Position numbers and translations under genes: made by a program
Assembly: GCF_021277265.1 (NCBI RefSeq)
Contig: NZ_JAJSOH010000010.1
Location: forward strand, 1 to 64,000
From: Kineosporia rhizophila
GTDB lineage: Bacteria > Actinomycetota > Actinomycetes > Actinomycetales > Kineosporiaceae
DNA: 64,000 nt
Direction: 5' to 3'
The notes under the pieces: model-generated
What the model saw: only the letters and a program-made list of their open reading frames with translations
Told to the model about the DNA's origin: nothing
Databases searched by the model: none
Part shown: positions 9,078 to 18,243 of the stretch, in pieces
How positions within the stretch are numbered: position 1 is the first letter of the stretch
How the letters are laid out: each line of letters opens with the position of its first letter

Positions 9078-10172
9078 GTGAAGAAATCACGCACGATCGC
9101 AGCCGGTTCAGTGCTCGTGGCCGCCCTGGCCGTCTCCTCCGGCCCGGCCTCGCCCGCGCAGGCCGCGCCCGGAACCTCGGCCGCCGTGCCGAAGGTCAGC
9201 CTGGGCAAGACCCTGGCCACCGGGCTGGACGTGCCCTGGGGAGTCACCTTTCTCTCCGGCGGCTCGGCCCTGGTGGCACAACGCCCCAGCGGGGTGGTGG
9301 TCAAGGTCAGCCCCAAGGGCAAGCGGGTGAAGGTGGGCACGGTGCCCGGGGTCTTCGACGACGGTGAGGGCGGCCTGCTCGGCCTCGCTCTCAAACCCGG
9401 CTCGAAAGCGTCCAAAAGCAAGCCCGTCCAGCTCTACGCCTACCTGACCACCAGGACCGACAACCGCATCGTCCGGATGAGCTTCGACGGGGCGAAGCTG
9501 GGTAAGCCGAAAACCGTGCTCACCGGTATCCCCAGCGCCTGGAACCACAACGGCGGCGCGATCACGTTCGGCCCCGACGGCAAGCTCTGGATCGGCACCG
9601 GCGACGCCGCCGAGACCGAGAACGCCCAGGACAAGAAGAGTCTCGGCGGCAAGATCCTGCGGATCAACCCGAATGGCACGGTGCCCGCCGACAACCCGTT
9701 CAAGGGCTCGGCGGTGTACTCGCTGGGCCACCGCAACGTGCAGGGCCTGGCCTTCGACCCGGCCGGCCGGGCCTGGGCCACCGAGTTCGGCCAGGACACC
9801 TGGGACGAGTTCAACCGCATCCTGCCCGGCCGCAACTACGGCTGGCCGCTGGTCGAGGGCAAGAAGAAGCGCAAGGGCTTTGTCTCGCCGAAGGTGCAGT
9901 GGCGTACCGACGTCGCCTCCCCCAGCGGCCTGGCGATCGTGAACGGGGTGGCCTACCTGGGTGCGCTGCGCGGCGAGCGGCTCTGGGCGGTTCCGCTGAA
10001 GGGCAAGAGCGTGGGTACCCCGAAGAGCCTGATCAAAGGACGATTCGGCCGGCTCCGGAACGTGGTGGCCGCTCCCGGCGGCAAGAGTTTGTGGGTAACC
10101 ACGTCGAACACCGACGGACGCGGGGAGCCGGGTAAGTCGGACGACCGCGTGGTGCGGCTCGACCTGGGCTGA
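9078..10172 (+). CDS. Secreted PQQ-dependent sugar dehydrogenase-like beta-propeller
   Basis: This 364-residue exported protein belongs to the soluble glucose/sorbosone dehydrogenase fold (GSDH). Evidence is the NHNGGAITFGPDGKLWIGTG stretch, the GHRNVQGLAFDPAGRAW stretch, and the GRNYGWPLVEG motif near the end, all typical of the family. Residues 1-30 form a signal peptide (KKSR, hydrophobic core, AQA cleavage site). The enzymes oxidise aldose sugars outside the cell with bound PQQ, but many actinobacterial members have no proven substrate. GTG 9078 follows an AAGGA ribosome site ten bases upstream. The C-terminus is 3 bp from the convergent GGDEF-EAL gene, with no terminator between. Confidence 0.88.
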   Translation: MKKSRTIAAGSVLVAALAVSSGPASPAQAAPGTSAAVPKVSLGKTLATGLDVPWGVTFLSGGSALVAQRPSGVVVKVSPKGKRVKVGTVPGVFDDGEGGLLGLALKPGSKASKSKPVQLYAYLTTRTDNRIVRMSFDGAKLGKPKTVLTGIPSAWNHNGGAITFGPDGKLWIGTGDAAETENAQDKKSLGGKILRINPNGTVPADNPFKGSAVYSLGHRNVQGLAFDPAGRAWATEFGQDTWDEFNRILPGRNYGWPLVEGKKKRKGFVSPKVQWRTDVASPSGLAIVNGVAYLGALRGERLWAVPLKGKSVGTPKSLIKGRFGRLRNVVAAPGGKSLWVTTSNTDGRGEPGKSDDRVVRLDLG

Positions 10173-10175
10173 GTC

Positions 10176-12488
10176 TCAGGGGCCGGAGCGGCCCAGCCGG
10201 TCGGCCATCGCGGCCAGGTCGCCTGCACTCATCGCGTGCCCGTAGTGCAGGCCCTGGCCGAACCCCACGCCCATCCGGCGCACCAGGTCGTCCACCTGGC
10301 TGGTCTCCACGCCCTCGACCACCACGCTCACCCCGACCGTGCGGCTCAGGTCGAGCACCGCCCGGGTGATCGCCCGCGAGCGTGGCTCGGAGACCAGGCT
10401 GCTGGTCAGGGCGCGGTCGATCTTCAGGATGTCGGCGGGCAGGCGCTGCAGGTAGCCGAGGGCCGAGTAGCCGGTGCCGAAGTCGTCGATCGCGATGGTC
10501 AGGCCCAGGGCGGCGAGGCGGTGCAGGGTCTGGGCGGCCTGTCCCTCCTCGACCAGCACCTGCTCGGTCACCTCGATGACGAACTGCTCGCGGGGGGCGC
10601 CGTGGGCGGTCAGCGCCTCCTGCACCACCTGGTGGAACCCGGGCACCCGCAGCTGGACCGGGCTGACGTTGCAGTTGATCCGCAGGCCGCGGTCGAACAG
10701 CCCCTCCTTCACGGCGCTGCTCAGCGTGGCCTCGAGGATCTGCTCACCGATGTCGACCACCAGGCCGGTCTGCTCCGCCACGGTGATGAACTCGTCCGGG
10801 CCGACCCGGCCCAGCTGCGGGTCGGTCCACCGGGCCAGGGCCTCGGCGCCGGTCACCACGCCCCGGCGCAGGTCGACGATCGGCTGGAACTGCACGGTGA
10901 TCGCGCCGTCCTCGACCGCGGTGCGCAGCCTCTCCTCCACCCGCAGCCGGCGCTGGCGGATCTGCGCGACCGTGGCGTCGTAGACCTCGACCCGGTTCCG
11001 GCCGGTGGCCTTGGCCACGCGGAGCGCTGCGCCGGAGGCGGACAGGGCGCCCAGCGGGTCCACCACGGTGGGCCTGGCGAAGTCGTCCTCGGGGGCGGAC
11101 CGGCTGTCCAGGTCGGCCAGGGTGGCCCGGGCGTCGACGGCGGCCACGCCGATGCTGGCCGAGACCTCCACCCGGTTGACCCCGTCCACGTCGGCGGCGG
11201 ACTGCCGCACGGCGGTGACCACGGTCTGGCCGACCTGGGTGCCGATCTCCAGGCTGCCCGGCAGGAGCACGGCGAACTCGTCGCCCCCGATCCGGCTGAC
11301 CAGGGCGCCCGGGGGCACCGCGGCGGCCAGGCGGTGGGCCACCGCGGCCAGCAGCTTGTCGCCGGTGGCGTGGCCGAGCAGGTCGTTCACGTCCTTGAAG
11401 CCGTCGAGGTCGACGGTGAGCAGGCACCACGGCTCGCCGTGCTGCAGCCGGGCCATCTGCGCCTGCAGGACGCGGCGGTTGGCCAGGCCGGTCAGCGGGT
11501 CGGCGGTGGCCTCCTCGTTCAGCCGCTGCAGCAGGGCCGCGCGGATGCGGGTGTTCAGCAGCTCACGGCCGCCGAACACGATCACCGCGATCATCACCAG
11601 GACCAGCGCCACCTTGTCGGTGTCGTCGGCGACCAGCAGGGCGGCCAGCGAGACCATCAGCAGCACCAGGCTGGCGGTGGTGGTGACCACCACGCCGCGG
11701 GCCTCCGGGTCGACCGGCGCGGACCGGTCGTCGGCCGGACCCGCCTGGTGGTTCAGCAGACCGTAGGCGATCACCGGCCAGGCCAGGCACCAGAGCAGGG
11801 CGGCCCACCAGGGCCAGGTCTCGCCGATGGTCAGCGCCGCCCGCAGGGAGACCAGGTCGCCGACCACGTACAGGCCGGCGCCGACCGCGGCGAGGAGCAG
11901 GTTGCGGTCGAGGTCGCGGACGTAGGCCAGCACGGCGAAGCAGATCACGGTCAGGTCGGCGATCAGCACCAGCACGGCCATCACCACGTCGGCCTCGAGC
12001 GGCCGGTCGCTCAGGGCCCGGGCGAAGGCGAAGTGCCAGACCGGCAGGGCCACGGTGACGCCGAGCAGGACGGAGTCCAGCCCCAGACGCCAGGCCGCCC
12101 GGCGGCCCGGGGTGCGGCGCGGCACCAGCAGCAGGCCCCACACGGCCAGCGGCGCGGCAACGAGCGCGATGCCGTCGCCGGCCGCCGGGAACACCTGGTC
12201 GGTCAGGCCGTTCACGACCTGACCGATCCCCCAGAACACCAGCGAGGCACCGAGGACCTGGCGGTAGCGCGCCGGGCCGTCGGTGGTGCCCCGCCAGGCC
12301 AGGACGGCACCGCAGGCCAGGGCCACCGCACCGGTCAGCCCGGTGGCCAGCTCCCGGGCCTGCGGCCCGTGGCCCGGCCCGGCCAGCGTCAGGGCCACCA
12401 CGCAGGCGACGGCGAAGACCGCCGCCGCCCGCAGGGCGATGTCCCCGGACGCCCGCCCGGAAGCGGGCGTCACCGCGTCGCGTAACAC
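10176..12488 (-). CDS. Membrane GGDEF-EAL c-di-GMP turnover protein
   Basis: The 770-residue protein starts with GTG at 12488, 11 bp after the gatB stop. Residues 1-310 hold eight to ten hydrophobic segments. The GGDEF domain carries TVDLDGFKDVND and an intact GGDEF at 401-405. The EAL domain carries GAEALARW with EAL at 549-551 and DDFGTGYSALGYLQRLPADI. It differs from the 1.6-4.2 kb paralogue in lacking a PAS domain and in its membrane part. Both activities look possible from the motifs. Its place at the end of the gatCAB operon may only mean read-through transcription. Confidence 0.92.
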   Translation of the reverse strand: MLRDAVTPASGRASGDIALRAAAVFAVACVVALTLAGPGHGPQARELATGLTGAVALACGAVLAWRGTTDGPARYRQVLGASLVFWGIGQVVNGLTDQVFPAAGDGIALVAAPLAVWGLLLVPRRTPGRRAAWRLGLDSVLLGVTVALPVWHFAFARALSDRPLEADVVMAVLVLIADLTVICFAVLAYVRDLDRNLLLAAVGAGLYVVGDLVSLRAALTIGETWPWWAALLWCLAWPVIAYGLLNHQAGPADDRSAPVDPEARGVVVTTTASLVLLMVSLAALLVADDTDKVALVLVMIAVIVFGGRELLNTRIRAALLQRLNEEATADPLTGLANRRVLQAQMARLQHGEPWCLLTVDLDGFKDVNDLLGHATGDKLLAAVAHRLAAAVPPGALVSRIGGDEFAVLLPGSLEIGTQVGQTVVTAVRQSAADVDGVNRVEVSASIGVAAVDARATLADLDSRSAPEDDFARPTVVDPLGALSASGAALRVAKATGRNRVEVYDATVAQIRQRRLRVEERLRTAVEDGAITVQFQPIVDLRRGVVTGAEALARWTDPQLGRVGPDEFITVAEQTGLVVDIGEQILEATLSSAVKEGLFDRGLRINCNVSPVQLRVPGFHQVVQEALTAHGAPREQFVIEVTEQVLVEEGQAAQTLHRLAALGLTIAIDDFGTGYSALGYLQRLPADILKIDRALTSSLVSEPRSRAITRAVLDLSRTVGVSVVVEGVETSQVDDLVRRMGVGFGQGLHYGHAMSAGDLAAMADRLGRSGP

Positions 12489-12499
12489 GGTTCGGGCAC

Positions 12500-14047
12500 T
12501 CAGGCGTCCTCGGCCGGGGCGAGCCGCTCGATCACGAGCTCGCGGACCCGGGCCGCGTCGGCCTTCCCCCGCATCTCCTTCATCACGGCACCGATCAGGG
12601 CCCCGGCCGCCTGGACCTTGCCGGCCCGGATCTTGTCGGCGATCCCCGGGTTGGCCTCGATCGCCCGGTCGACGGCCTCGCCGAGCGCGCCGTCGTCGGA
12701 CACCACGACCAGACCGCGGGCCTGCACGACCTGCTCCGGGTCGCCCTCGCCGGCCAGCACGCCCTCGAGCGCCTGCCGGGCCAGGGTGTCGGTGAGCTTG
12801 CCCGCGTCGACCAGCGACTGCAGCTGGGCGATCTGGGCCGGCGTCACCGGCATCTCGGCCAGCGGCTTCTCCTGCTGGTTGGCCAGCCGGGCCAGCTCAC
12901 CCGTCCACCACTTGCGGGCCGCCGCCGACGAGGCGCCGGCCGCGACCGTGGCCTCGACCAGCTCGACCGCGCCGGCGTTGTAGAGGTCGCGCATCTCCTT
13001 GTCGGAGAAGCCCCACTCGCCCTGCAGCCGGCGCCGGCGCTCGGCCGGCGGCTCGGGCAGGGTGCCGCGCAGTTCCTCGACCCACTCGGCCGAGGGCGCG
13101 ATCGGCACCAGGTCGGGCTCGGGGAAGTAGCGGTAGTCGTCGGCGTCGGACTTGGGCCGGCCGGAGGTGGTGATCCCGGTGTCCTCGTGCCAGTGCCGGG
13201 TCTCCTGCAGGATGCTGCCGCCGTCGACCAGCACGGCCGCCTGACGGGAGATCTCGTACTTGACCGAGCGCTCCACGCTGCGCAGCGAGTTGACGTTCTT
13301 GGTCTCGGTCCGGGTACCGAACTTCACCGCGTCCTGGTCCTGCGGCTTCTCCGAGCGTGGCCGCAGCGAGGCGTTGACGTCGCAGCGCATCGAGCCCTGC
13401 TCCATCTTCACGTCGCTGACCTTCAGCGCCCGCAGCAGCTCGCGCAGCGCGGACACGTAGGCCTTGGCCACCTCGGGGGCCCGGGAGCCGGCCCCGGTGA
13501 TCGGCTTGGTGACGATCTCGATCAGCGGGATGCCGGCCCGGTTGTAGTCGACCAGCGAGTACTCCGCGCCCTGGATGCGGCCGGTGGCGCCGCCGACGTG
13601 CAGCGACTTACCGGTGTCCTCCTCCATGTGGGCGCGCTCGATCTCGACCCGGAAGGTCTCGCCGTCCTCCAGCTCGACGTCCAGGTAGCCGTTGAAGGCG
13701 ATCGGCTCGTCGTACTGCGAGGTCTGGAAGTTCTTCGGCATGTCCGGGTAGAAGTAGTTCTTCCGGGCGAACCGGCACCACTCGGCGATCGAGCAGTTCA
13801 GCGCCAGGCCGATCCGGATCGCCGACTCCAGGCCGGTCTGGTTCAGCACCGGCAGCGCGCCGGGCAGGCCCAGGCAGACCGGGCACACCTGGGTGTTCGG
13901 CTCGGCGCCGAACTCGGTGCGGCAGCCGCAGAACATCTTGGTGGCGGTGTTCAGCTCGACGTGCACCTCGAGGCCGAGCACCGGGTCGAACCTCTCGAGG
14001 GCCTCGTCGTAGTCGAGCACCTCGGCGAACTGGCTGAGCGAGGTCAC
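12500..14047 (-). CDS. gatB: Aspartyl/glutamyl-tRNA(Asn/Gln) amidotransferase subunit B
   Basis: GatB binds the mischarged Glu-tRNA(Gln) or Asp-tRNA(Asn), phosphorylates the side chain and receives ammonia from GatA. The 515-residue sequence has the family opening [20 protein letters not shown], a zinc-type cysteine set (CGC then CPVC), [20 protein letters not shown], and the C-terminal YqeY-like tail. The GTG start at 14047 overlaps the gatA stop (GTGA). Length is normal. It is the last gene of gatC-gatA-gatB. Confidence 0.97.
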   Translation of the reverse strand: MTSLSQFAEVLDYDEALERFDPVLGLEVHVELNTATKMFCGCRTEFGAEPNTQVCPVCLGLPGALPVLNQTGLESAIRIGLALNCSIAEWCRFARKNYFYPDMPKNFQTSQYDEPIAFNGYLDVELEDGETFRVEIERAHMEEDTGKSLHVGGATGRIQGAEYSLVDYNRAGIPLIEIVTKPITGAGSRAPEVAKAYVSALRELLRALKVSDVKMEQGSMRCDVNASLRPRSEKPQDQDAVKFGTRTETKNVNSLRSVERSVKYEISRQAAVLVDGGSILQETRHWHEDTGITTSGRPKSDADDYRYFPEPDLVPIAPSAEWVEELRGTLPEPPAERRRRLQGEWGFSDKEMRDLYNAGAVELVEATVAAGASSAAARKWWTGELARLANQQEKPLAEMPVTPAQIAQLQSLVDAGKLTDTLARQALEGVLAGEGDPEQVVQARGLVVVSDDGALGEAVDRAIEANPGIADKIRAGKVQAAGALIGAVMKEMRGKADAARVRELVIERLAPAEDA

Positions 14048-15561
14048 TTCGTCGCCTCCTTCTTGGCGAGGATCGGGCCGCCCCAGCTCTCCACCAGCAG
14101 GGCTTCCAGCGCGGCGCCGACCCGGTAGAGCCGGTCGTCGGCCTGGGCCGGGGCCAGCAGCTGGATACCGGCCGGCAGCCCGTCCTCGTCGGCCAGGCCG
14201 GAGGGCAGCGACATGCCGGGGACCCCGGCCAGGTTGGCCGGGATGGTGGCCACGTCCTGCAGGTACATCGACAGCGGGTCGTCGAGCTTGGCGCCCAGCT
14301 TGAACGCGGTGGTCGGGCTGGTCGGGCTGACCAGCACGTCGGCCTGGCCGAAGGCAGCGGCGAAGTCGCGCTGGATCAGCGTGCGCACCTTCTGGGCCGA
14401 GCCGTAGTAGGCGTCGTAGTAGCCGGACGAGAGGGCGTAGGTGCCCAGGATGATCCGGCGCTTGACCTCGTCGCCGAAGCCGGCGGCGCGGGTGGCGGCC
14501 ATCACCTGCTCGGCGCTGGGCGCGTCCACGCCGGCGGGGGCGACCCGCAGGCCGTACCGCATGGCGTCGAACTTGGCCAGGTTGCTGCTGGCCTCGCTCG
14601 GCAGGATCAGGTAGTAGGCGGCCAGCGCGGCGGTGAAGCTCGGGCAGGACACCTCCACGATCTCGGCGCCGGCCTTGGTCAGCAGGGCCAGCGACTCGTC
14701 GAAGCGGGCCATCACGCCGGCCTGGTAGCCGCCCTCACCGCCGTGCAGCTCGCGGATCACGCCGATCTTCATCCCGGCGATGCCGTTCTGCGCGCCCTCG
14801 CGAGCAGCCGCCACGACGTCCGGGTAGGGCCCGGTCAGGCTGGTCGAGTCGAGCGGGTCGTGCCCGGCCATCACCTCGTGCAGCAGGGCCGTGTCGAGCA
14901 CCGTGCGGGCGCACGGGCCGGCCTGGTCGAGGCTGCTGGCCAGGGCGATCAGGCCGTAGCGGGAGACCGCGCCGTAGGTCGGCTTCACGCCGACCGTGCC
15001 GGTGACACTGGCCGGCTGGCGGATCGAGCCACCGGTGTCGGTGCCGGTGGCCAGGGGCGCCTCGAAGGCGGCCAGCGCGGCCGAGGAGCCACCGCCGGAA
15101 CCACCCGGGATGCGGTCCAGGTCCCACGGGTTGCGGGTCGGGCCGTAGGCCGAGTGCTCGGTGGAGGAGCCCATCGCGAACTCGTCCATGTTGGTCTTGC
15201 CCAGGGTGACCAGCCGGGCCTCGCGGAGCCGGCGGACCACCGTGGCGTCGTAGGGCGGGACCCAGCCCTCGAGCATCTTCGAGCCGGCCGTGGTGGGCAG
15301 GCCCTTCGTGGCCATCACGTCCTTGACCGCGATCGGCACCCCGGCCAGGGCGCCGAGCTGCTCGCCGGCGGCCCGGGCGGCGTCGACGGCGGCCGCGTCG
15401 GCCAGCGCCTGCTCACCGGCCACGTGCAGGAACGCGTGCACGTCCCCGTCGACGGCGGCGATCCGGTCCAGGTGGGCCTGGGTGACCTCGACGGCGGAGA
15501 CCTCGCCGGACGAGAGCAGGCCCGAGAGCTCGGCCGCGGTGCGGCGGATCAGCTCGCTCAT
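14044..15561 (-). CDS. gatA: Aspartyl/glutamyl-tRNA amidotransferase subunit A
   Basis: GatA is the glutaminase of the tRNA amidotransferase and supplies ammonia to GatB. The 505-residue protein carries the amidase-signature triad: lysine in [13 protein letters not shown], serine in the [11 protein letters not shown] loop, and serine in [12 protein letters not shown]. The ATG at 15561 shares one base with the gatC stop (TGATG), and its stop overlaps gatB, so the three subunits are coupled. An ordinary amidase is excluded by the gatC and gatB neighbours. Confidence 0.97.
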   Translation of the reverse strand: MSELIRRTAAELSGLLSSGEVSAVEVTQAHLDRIAAVDGDVHAFLHVAGEQALADAAAVDAARAAGEQLGALAGVPIAVKDVMATKGLPTTAGSKMLEGWVPPYDATVVRRLREARLVTLGKTNMDEFAMGSSTEHSAYGPTRNPWDLDRIPGGSGGGSSAALAAFEAPLATGTDTGGSIRQPASVTGTVGVKPTYGAVSRYGLIALASSLDQAGPCARTVLDTALLHEVMAGHDPLDSTSLTGPYPDVVAAAREGAQNGIAGMKIGVIRELHGGEGGYQAGVMARFDESLALLTKAGAEIVEVSCPSFTAALAAYYLILPSEASSNLAKFDAMRYGLRVAPAGVDAPSAEQVMAATRAAGFGDEVKRRIILGTYALSSGYYDAYYGSAQKVRTLIQRDFAAAFGQADVLVSPTSPTTAFKLGAKLDDPLSMYLQDVATIPANLAGVPGMSLPSGLADEDGLPAGIQLLAPAQADDRLYRVGAALEALLVESWGGPILAKKEATK

Positions 15562-15857
15562 CAGTCCTCCTCAAGGATGCGGGGAACGCGGAAACGCTGC
15601 TCCTGCTGGGCCGGGGCTCCCGCGAGTGCCTGCTCCGCGGACAGGCCGGGGCGCGGCTCGTCCGGGCGGGTCACGTTGACGAGTGGCATCGGGTGCGACG
15701 TGGCGGGCACGTCGTCCCCGGCCACCTCGCGGACCTGGGCCACGGCGCCGAGAATCACGTCGAGCTGGCCGGCCATCCGGTCCAGCTCCTCGTCGTTCAT
15801 CTCGATCCGGGCGAGTCCGGCGAGGTGGGCCACCTCATCGCGAGAGATCGCGGGCAT
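15561..15857 (-). CDS. gatC: Aspartyl/glutamyl-tRNA amidotransferase subunit C
   Basis: GatC is the small subunit that stabilises GatA-GatB. The 98-residue product reads [20 protein letters not shown], then the conserved [16 protein letters not shown] motif. ATG 15857 follows a GGGAG nine bases upstream. The frame runs further upstream to 16022, but that part has no family similarity. First gene of the gat operon; its promoter lies in the 167-bp divergent gap before the DsbA-like gene. Confidence 0.95.
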   Translation of the reverse strand: MPAISRDEVAHLAGLARIEMNDEELDRMAGQLDVILGAVAQVREVAGDDVPATSHPMPLVNVTRPDEPRPGLSAEQALAGAPAQQEQRFRVPRILEED

Positions 15858-16024
15858 GAGGAGGGGCTCCCTTGCGTTCGGTGGTGGTGCTTGCTCTGCT
15901 AAATGCGATGGCAGTCTACGGTCACGATCACCCGCCCCACGCGCATGACTCCCGGACCTGCCCCTGAGCGGCCCCAGCCGTTTCATGTCCGTAACCTGAA
16001 CCGCCCGATCCGGAGGTCCCACCC

Positions 16025-16696
16025 TTGTCCCAGGACGTCGAGCCCACGAACACCGACGAGGGCACGCCCGCCCTGCCCCCGTTCAACGCGGTCGCCGTAC
16101 GGGAGGTCGACCCGGCCGACGCCGACCCCGGCCTGCCCGACGGGGACACCGTCCTGGCCGCCGCCCGGCACGTGTTCGGCAACCCCGAGGCCGAGATCTG
16201 CATCGTCGAGTTCGGTGACTACGAGTGCCCCTACTGCGCCGGGGCCGCTCCGGTGCTGCACGAGGTCGTCGACTCCTCCGAGGGCCGGGTGCGCCTGGTC
16301 TTCCAGAACTTCCCGCTCTTCGAGATGCACCCCTTCGCCCTGACCGCCGCCCTGGCCGCCGAGTCGGCCGAGGCCAGCGCCGGGTCGGAGGTGTTCTGGA
16401 AGATGCACCACAAGCTGTTCAAGAACCAGACCCGGCTGACCGACCGCGACCTACGCCTGTACGCGGAGTACGTCGGCGCGGATCCGGAACGGGCGGCCGG
16501 CGAGAAGGCGCAGGAGTTCGCGCCCCTGGTGCAGGCCGACTACGCGGCGGGCGTGGCCAGCGGTGTCTCCGGCACCCCCACGCTGTTCATCAACGGAACG
16601 CCGTACTCCGGTGTGGTCGATGTCCCATCGATCCGCCGGGCCACCAACGGCAGTCCCGCGGCCCAGCCTCGTCGCCGGTTCTTCGGACTCAGCTGA
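16025..16696 (+). CDS. DsbA-family thioredoxin-fold protein, cytoplasmic type
   Basis: The 223-residue protein starts with TTG at 16025, chosen because GGAGG lies eight bases upstream. It has a thioredoxin/DsbA fold with the active site [13 protein letters not shown] near residue 69 and a cis-proline loop [12 protein letters not shown] near 180. There is no signal peptide, so it should work in the cytoplasm or be soluble. The sequence [16 protein letters not shown] and [15 protein letters not shown] resembles the thioredoxin domain that many actinobacterial NhaA proteins carry at their C-terminus. Here NhaA is a separate gene lying convergent immediately downstream. Role: dithiol-disulfide exchange; partner unknown. 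Confidence 0.85.
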   Translation: MSQDVEPTNTDEGTPALPPFNAVAVREVDPADADPGLPDGDTVLAAARHVFGNPEAEICIVEFGDYECPYCAGAAPVLHEVVDSSEGRVRLVFQNFPLFEMHPFALTAALAAESAEASAGSEVFWKMHHKLFKNQTRLTDRDLRLYAEYVGADPERAAGEKAQEFAPLVQADYAAGVASGVSGTPTLFINGTPYSGVVDVPSIRRATNGSPAAQPRRRFFGLS

Positions 16697-16697
16697 A

Positions 16698-16750
16698 AAC
16701 CCAATGGTGGACGTCCGACGCGACTGCTGTCGGACGTCCACCATTGGGTT
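16698..16750. terminator. Perfect 22-bp-stem bidirectional terminator hairpin
   Basis: Arms at 16698-16719 and 16729-16750 are perfect reverse complements (22 bp), with a 9-base loop. The arm begins AACCCAATGG. It starts two bases after the DsbA-like stop codon and ends 25 bp before the nhaA stop on the other strand, so it can serve both convergent genes. There is no U tract. Confidence 0.85.
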
Positions 16751-16775
16751 GTGGTCGGGTCGGGTGCGGTGCTTT

Positions 16776-18179
16776 CTACCGCCCGAACGTGCGGGGGTAG
16801 GCCGGCGCCGTCCAGGGCAGCGGGGGTAGCTCCGGCGGCGCCGTGTCACCGGAGGGTGAGCAGAGCGGCATCCGCTCGCCCATCACCCGCAGCACCCAGA
16901 CCCCGATCACCGCCGCCAGCATCGAGCCGGCCAGGATCCCGATCTTGGCCTGGTCCTGCAGCGACTCGTCGTCGAAGGCCAGGTCGGTGATGAACAGCGA
17001 GATGGTGAACCCGATCCCGGCCAGCAGGGCGGCACCGACCAGGTGGCCGTAACGCACCCCGCCCGGCAGCATGCCCACCCCCGAGCGCAGCGCACCGACC
17101 GCGAACATGGTGATGCCGAGGCCGTTGCCGAGGATGAGCGACACCATCACGCCGATCGTGACCGGTGAGGTCAGCGCGGTCTCGAGGGTCTCCGAGCTGA
17201 GCTCGACCCCGGCGTTGGCCAGGCCGAAGGCGGGGATGACGGCGAACGCCGACCACGGGTGCAGCCAGGTCTGCAGCCGCTCGTTCGCCGAGACCGTGCT
17301 GTTGGCGGCCAGGTTCGCCAGCCGCACGCCGTCGGCCGAGGGGTTCTCGATCAGCGCCCGGCCGAAGATCACCAGCTCGCGGCTGCGGTTCTCCGGGGTG
17401 GAGGCGGGGATCAGCAGACCGGCCACGACCCCGGCCAGCGTGGGGTGCACCCCGCAGGCATAGGCGGCGAACCACAGGGCGAGGGTCAGGATCACGTAGG
17501 GCGTGAGCTTCCAGTAGCCGACCCAGCGCAGCACGCCGAACAGCACCACGATGCCGGCCATCACGAACAGCGGCACGATCTGGATGTCGTCGGAGTAGAA
17601 GATCGCCATCACCGCGATCGCGCCGATGTCGTCCACCACGGCCAGGGCCAGCAGGAACATCCGCAGCCGGTCGGGGCAGTGCGGGCCGAACAGGGCCAGC
17701 ACGCCGAGCACGAACGCGGTGTCGGTGGACATCACGATGCCCCAGCCGTTCATCGCCTCGCCGCCGTCGCCGAACAGCGCGTTGATGATCAGGTAGATCG
17801 CGATCGGGATGCCCAGACCACCGATCGCCCCGATCGCCGGGACGCTCATGATCCGCCGGTCGCTGAGCTCCCCGGCGGTGGTCTCGCGGGCCACCTCCAG
17901 CCCGATCACCATGAAGAACACGGCCATCGCGGCGTCGTTGACGAAGTGGTGCAGGTCCATCTCGAACACGGCGTCGCCGAAGGCGATCCGCACCGGGAGC
18001 TCCCACAGGTGGTGGTAGCTCTCTCCCCAGGGGGAGTTCACCCAGATCAGCGCCACCACACTGGCCGCCAGCAGCACGGCGGCGCTGCTGGCCTCGTTGT
18101 GGATGAAGCGACGGAGCGAGGGGGTCATCGACGGGGTGACGAAACGCAGGGGAGGCCCTGGACGCAGACTGACGGCCAT
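16776..18179 (-). CDS. nhaA: Na+/H+ antiporter NhaA
   Basis: NhaA exports Na+ in exchange for protons across the membrane. The 467-residue protein has about 12 membrane segments. It carries the VVDDIGAIAVM motif with the two essential aspartates, the IGLEVARE stretch, and WGIVMSTDTAFVLGVLALFG, all diagnostic of NhaA. ATG 18179 is preferred over ATG 18188 because AGGA lies eight bases before it. Many actinobacterial NhaA proteins continue into a thioredoxin domain; this one ends after a short cytoplasmic tail (about 40 residues), and the thioredoxin gene lies convergent at 16025-16696. Confidence 0.95.
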   Translation of the reverse strand: MAVSLRPGPPLRFVTPSMTPSLRRFIHNEASSAAVLLAASVVALIWVNSPWGESYHHLWELPVRIAFGDAVFEMDLHHFVNDAAMAVFFMVIGLEVARETTAGELSDRRIMSVPAIGAIGGLGIPIAIYLIINALFGDGGEAMNGWGIVMSTDTAFVLGVLALFGPHCPDRLRMFLLALAVVDDIGAIAVMAIFYSDDIQIVPLFVMAGIVVLFGVLRWVGYWKLTPYVILTLALWFAAYACGVHPTLAGVVAGLLIPASTPENRSRELVIFGRALIENPSADGVRLANLAANSTVSANERLQTWLHPWSAFAVIPAFGLANAGVELSSETLETALTSPVTIGVMVSLILGNGLGITMFAVGALRSGVGMLPGGVRYGHLVGAALLAGIGFTISLFITDLAFDDESLQDQAKIGILAGSMLAAVIGVWVLRVMGERMPLCSPSGDTAPPELPPLPWTAPAYPRTFGR

Positions 18180-18243
18180 GCGCCACATCCTGCCTCACCC
18201 AGGGAACGCCCTGGTTACACAGCAGGTACCAAGGTCAGCAGGC

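Noticed and set aside
8160..10172. A 670-codon plus-strand open frame
   Set aside because: It crosses the sigma promoter and the chelatase gene in a wrong frame; only its end from GTG 9078 is the real dehydrogenase gene.
14044..15561. Ordinary amidase instead of GatA
   Set aside because: Translational coupling to gatC and gatB shows it is the tRNA amidotransferase subunit.
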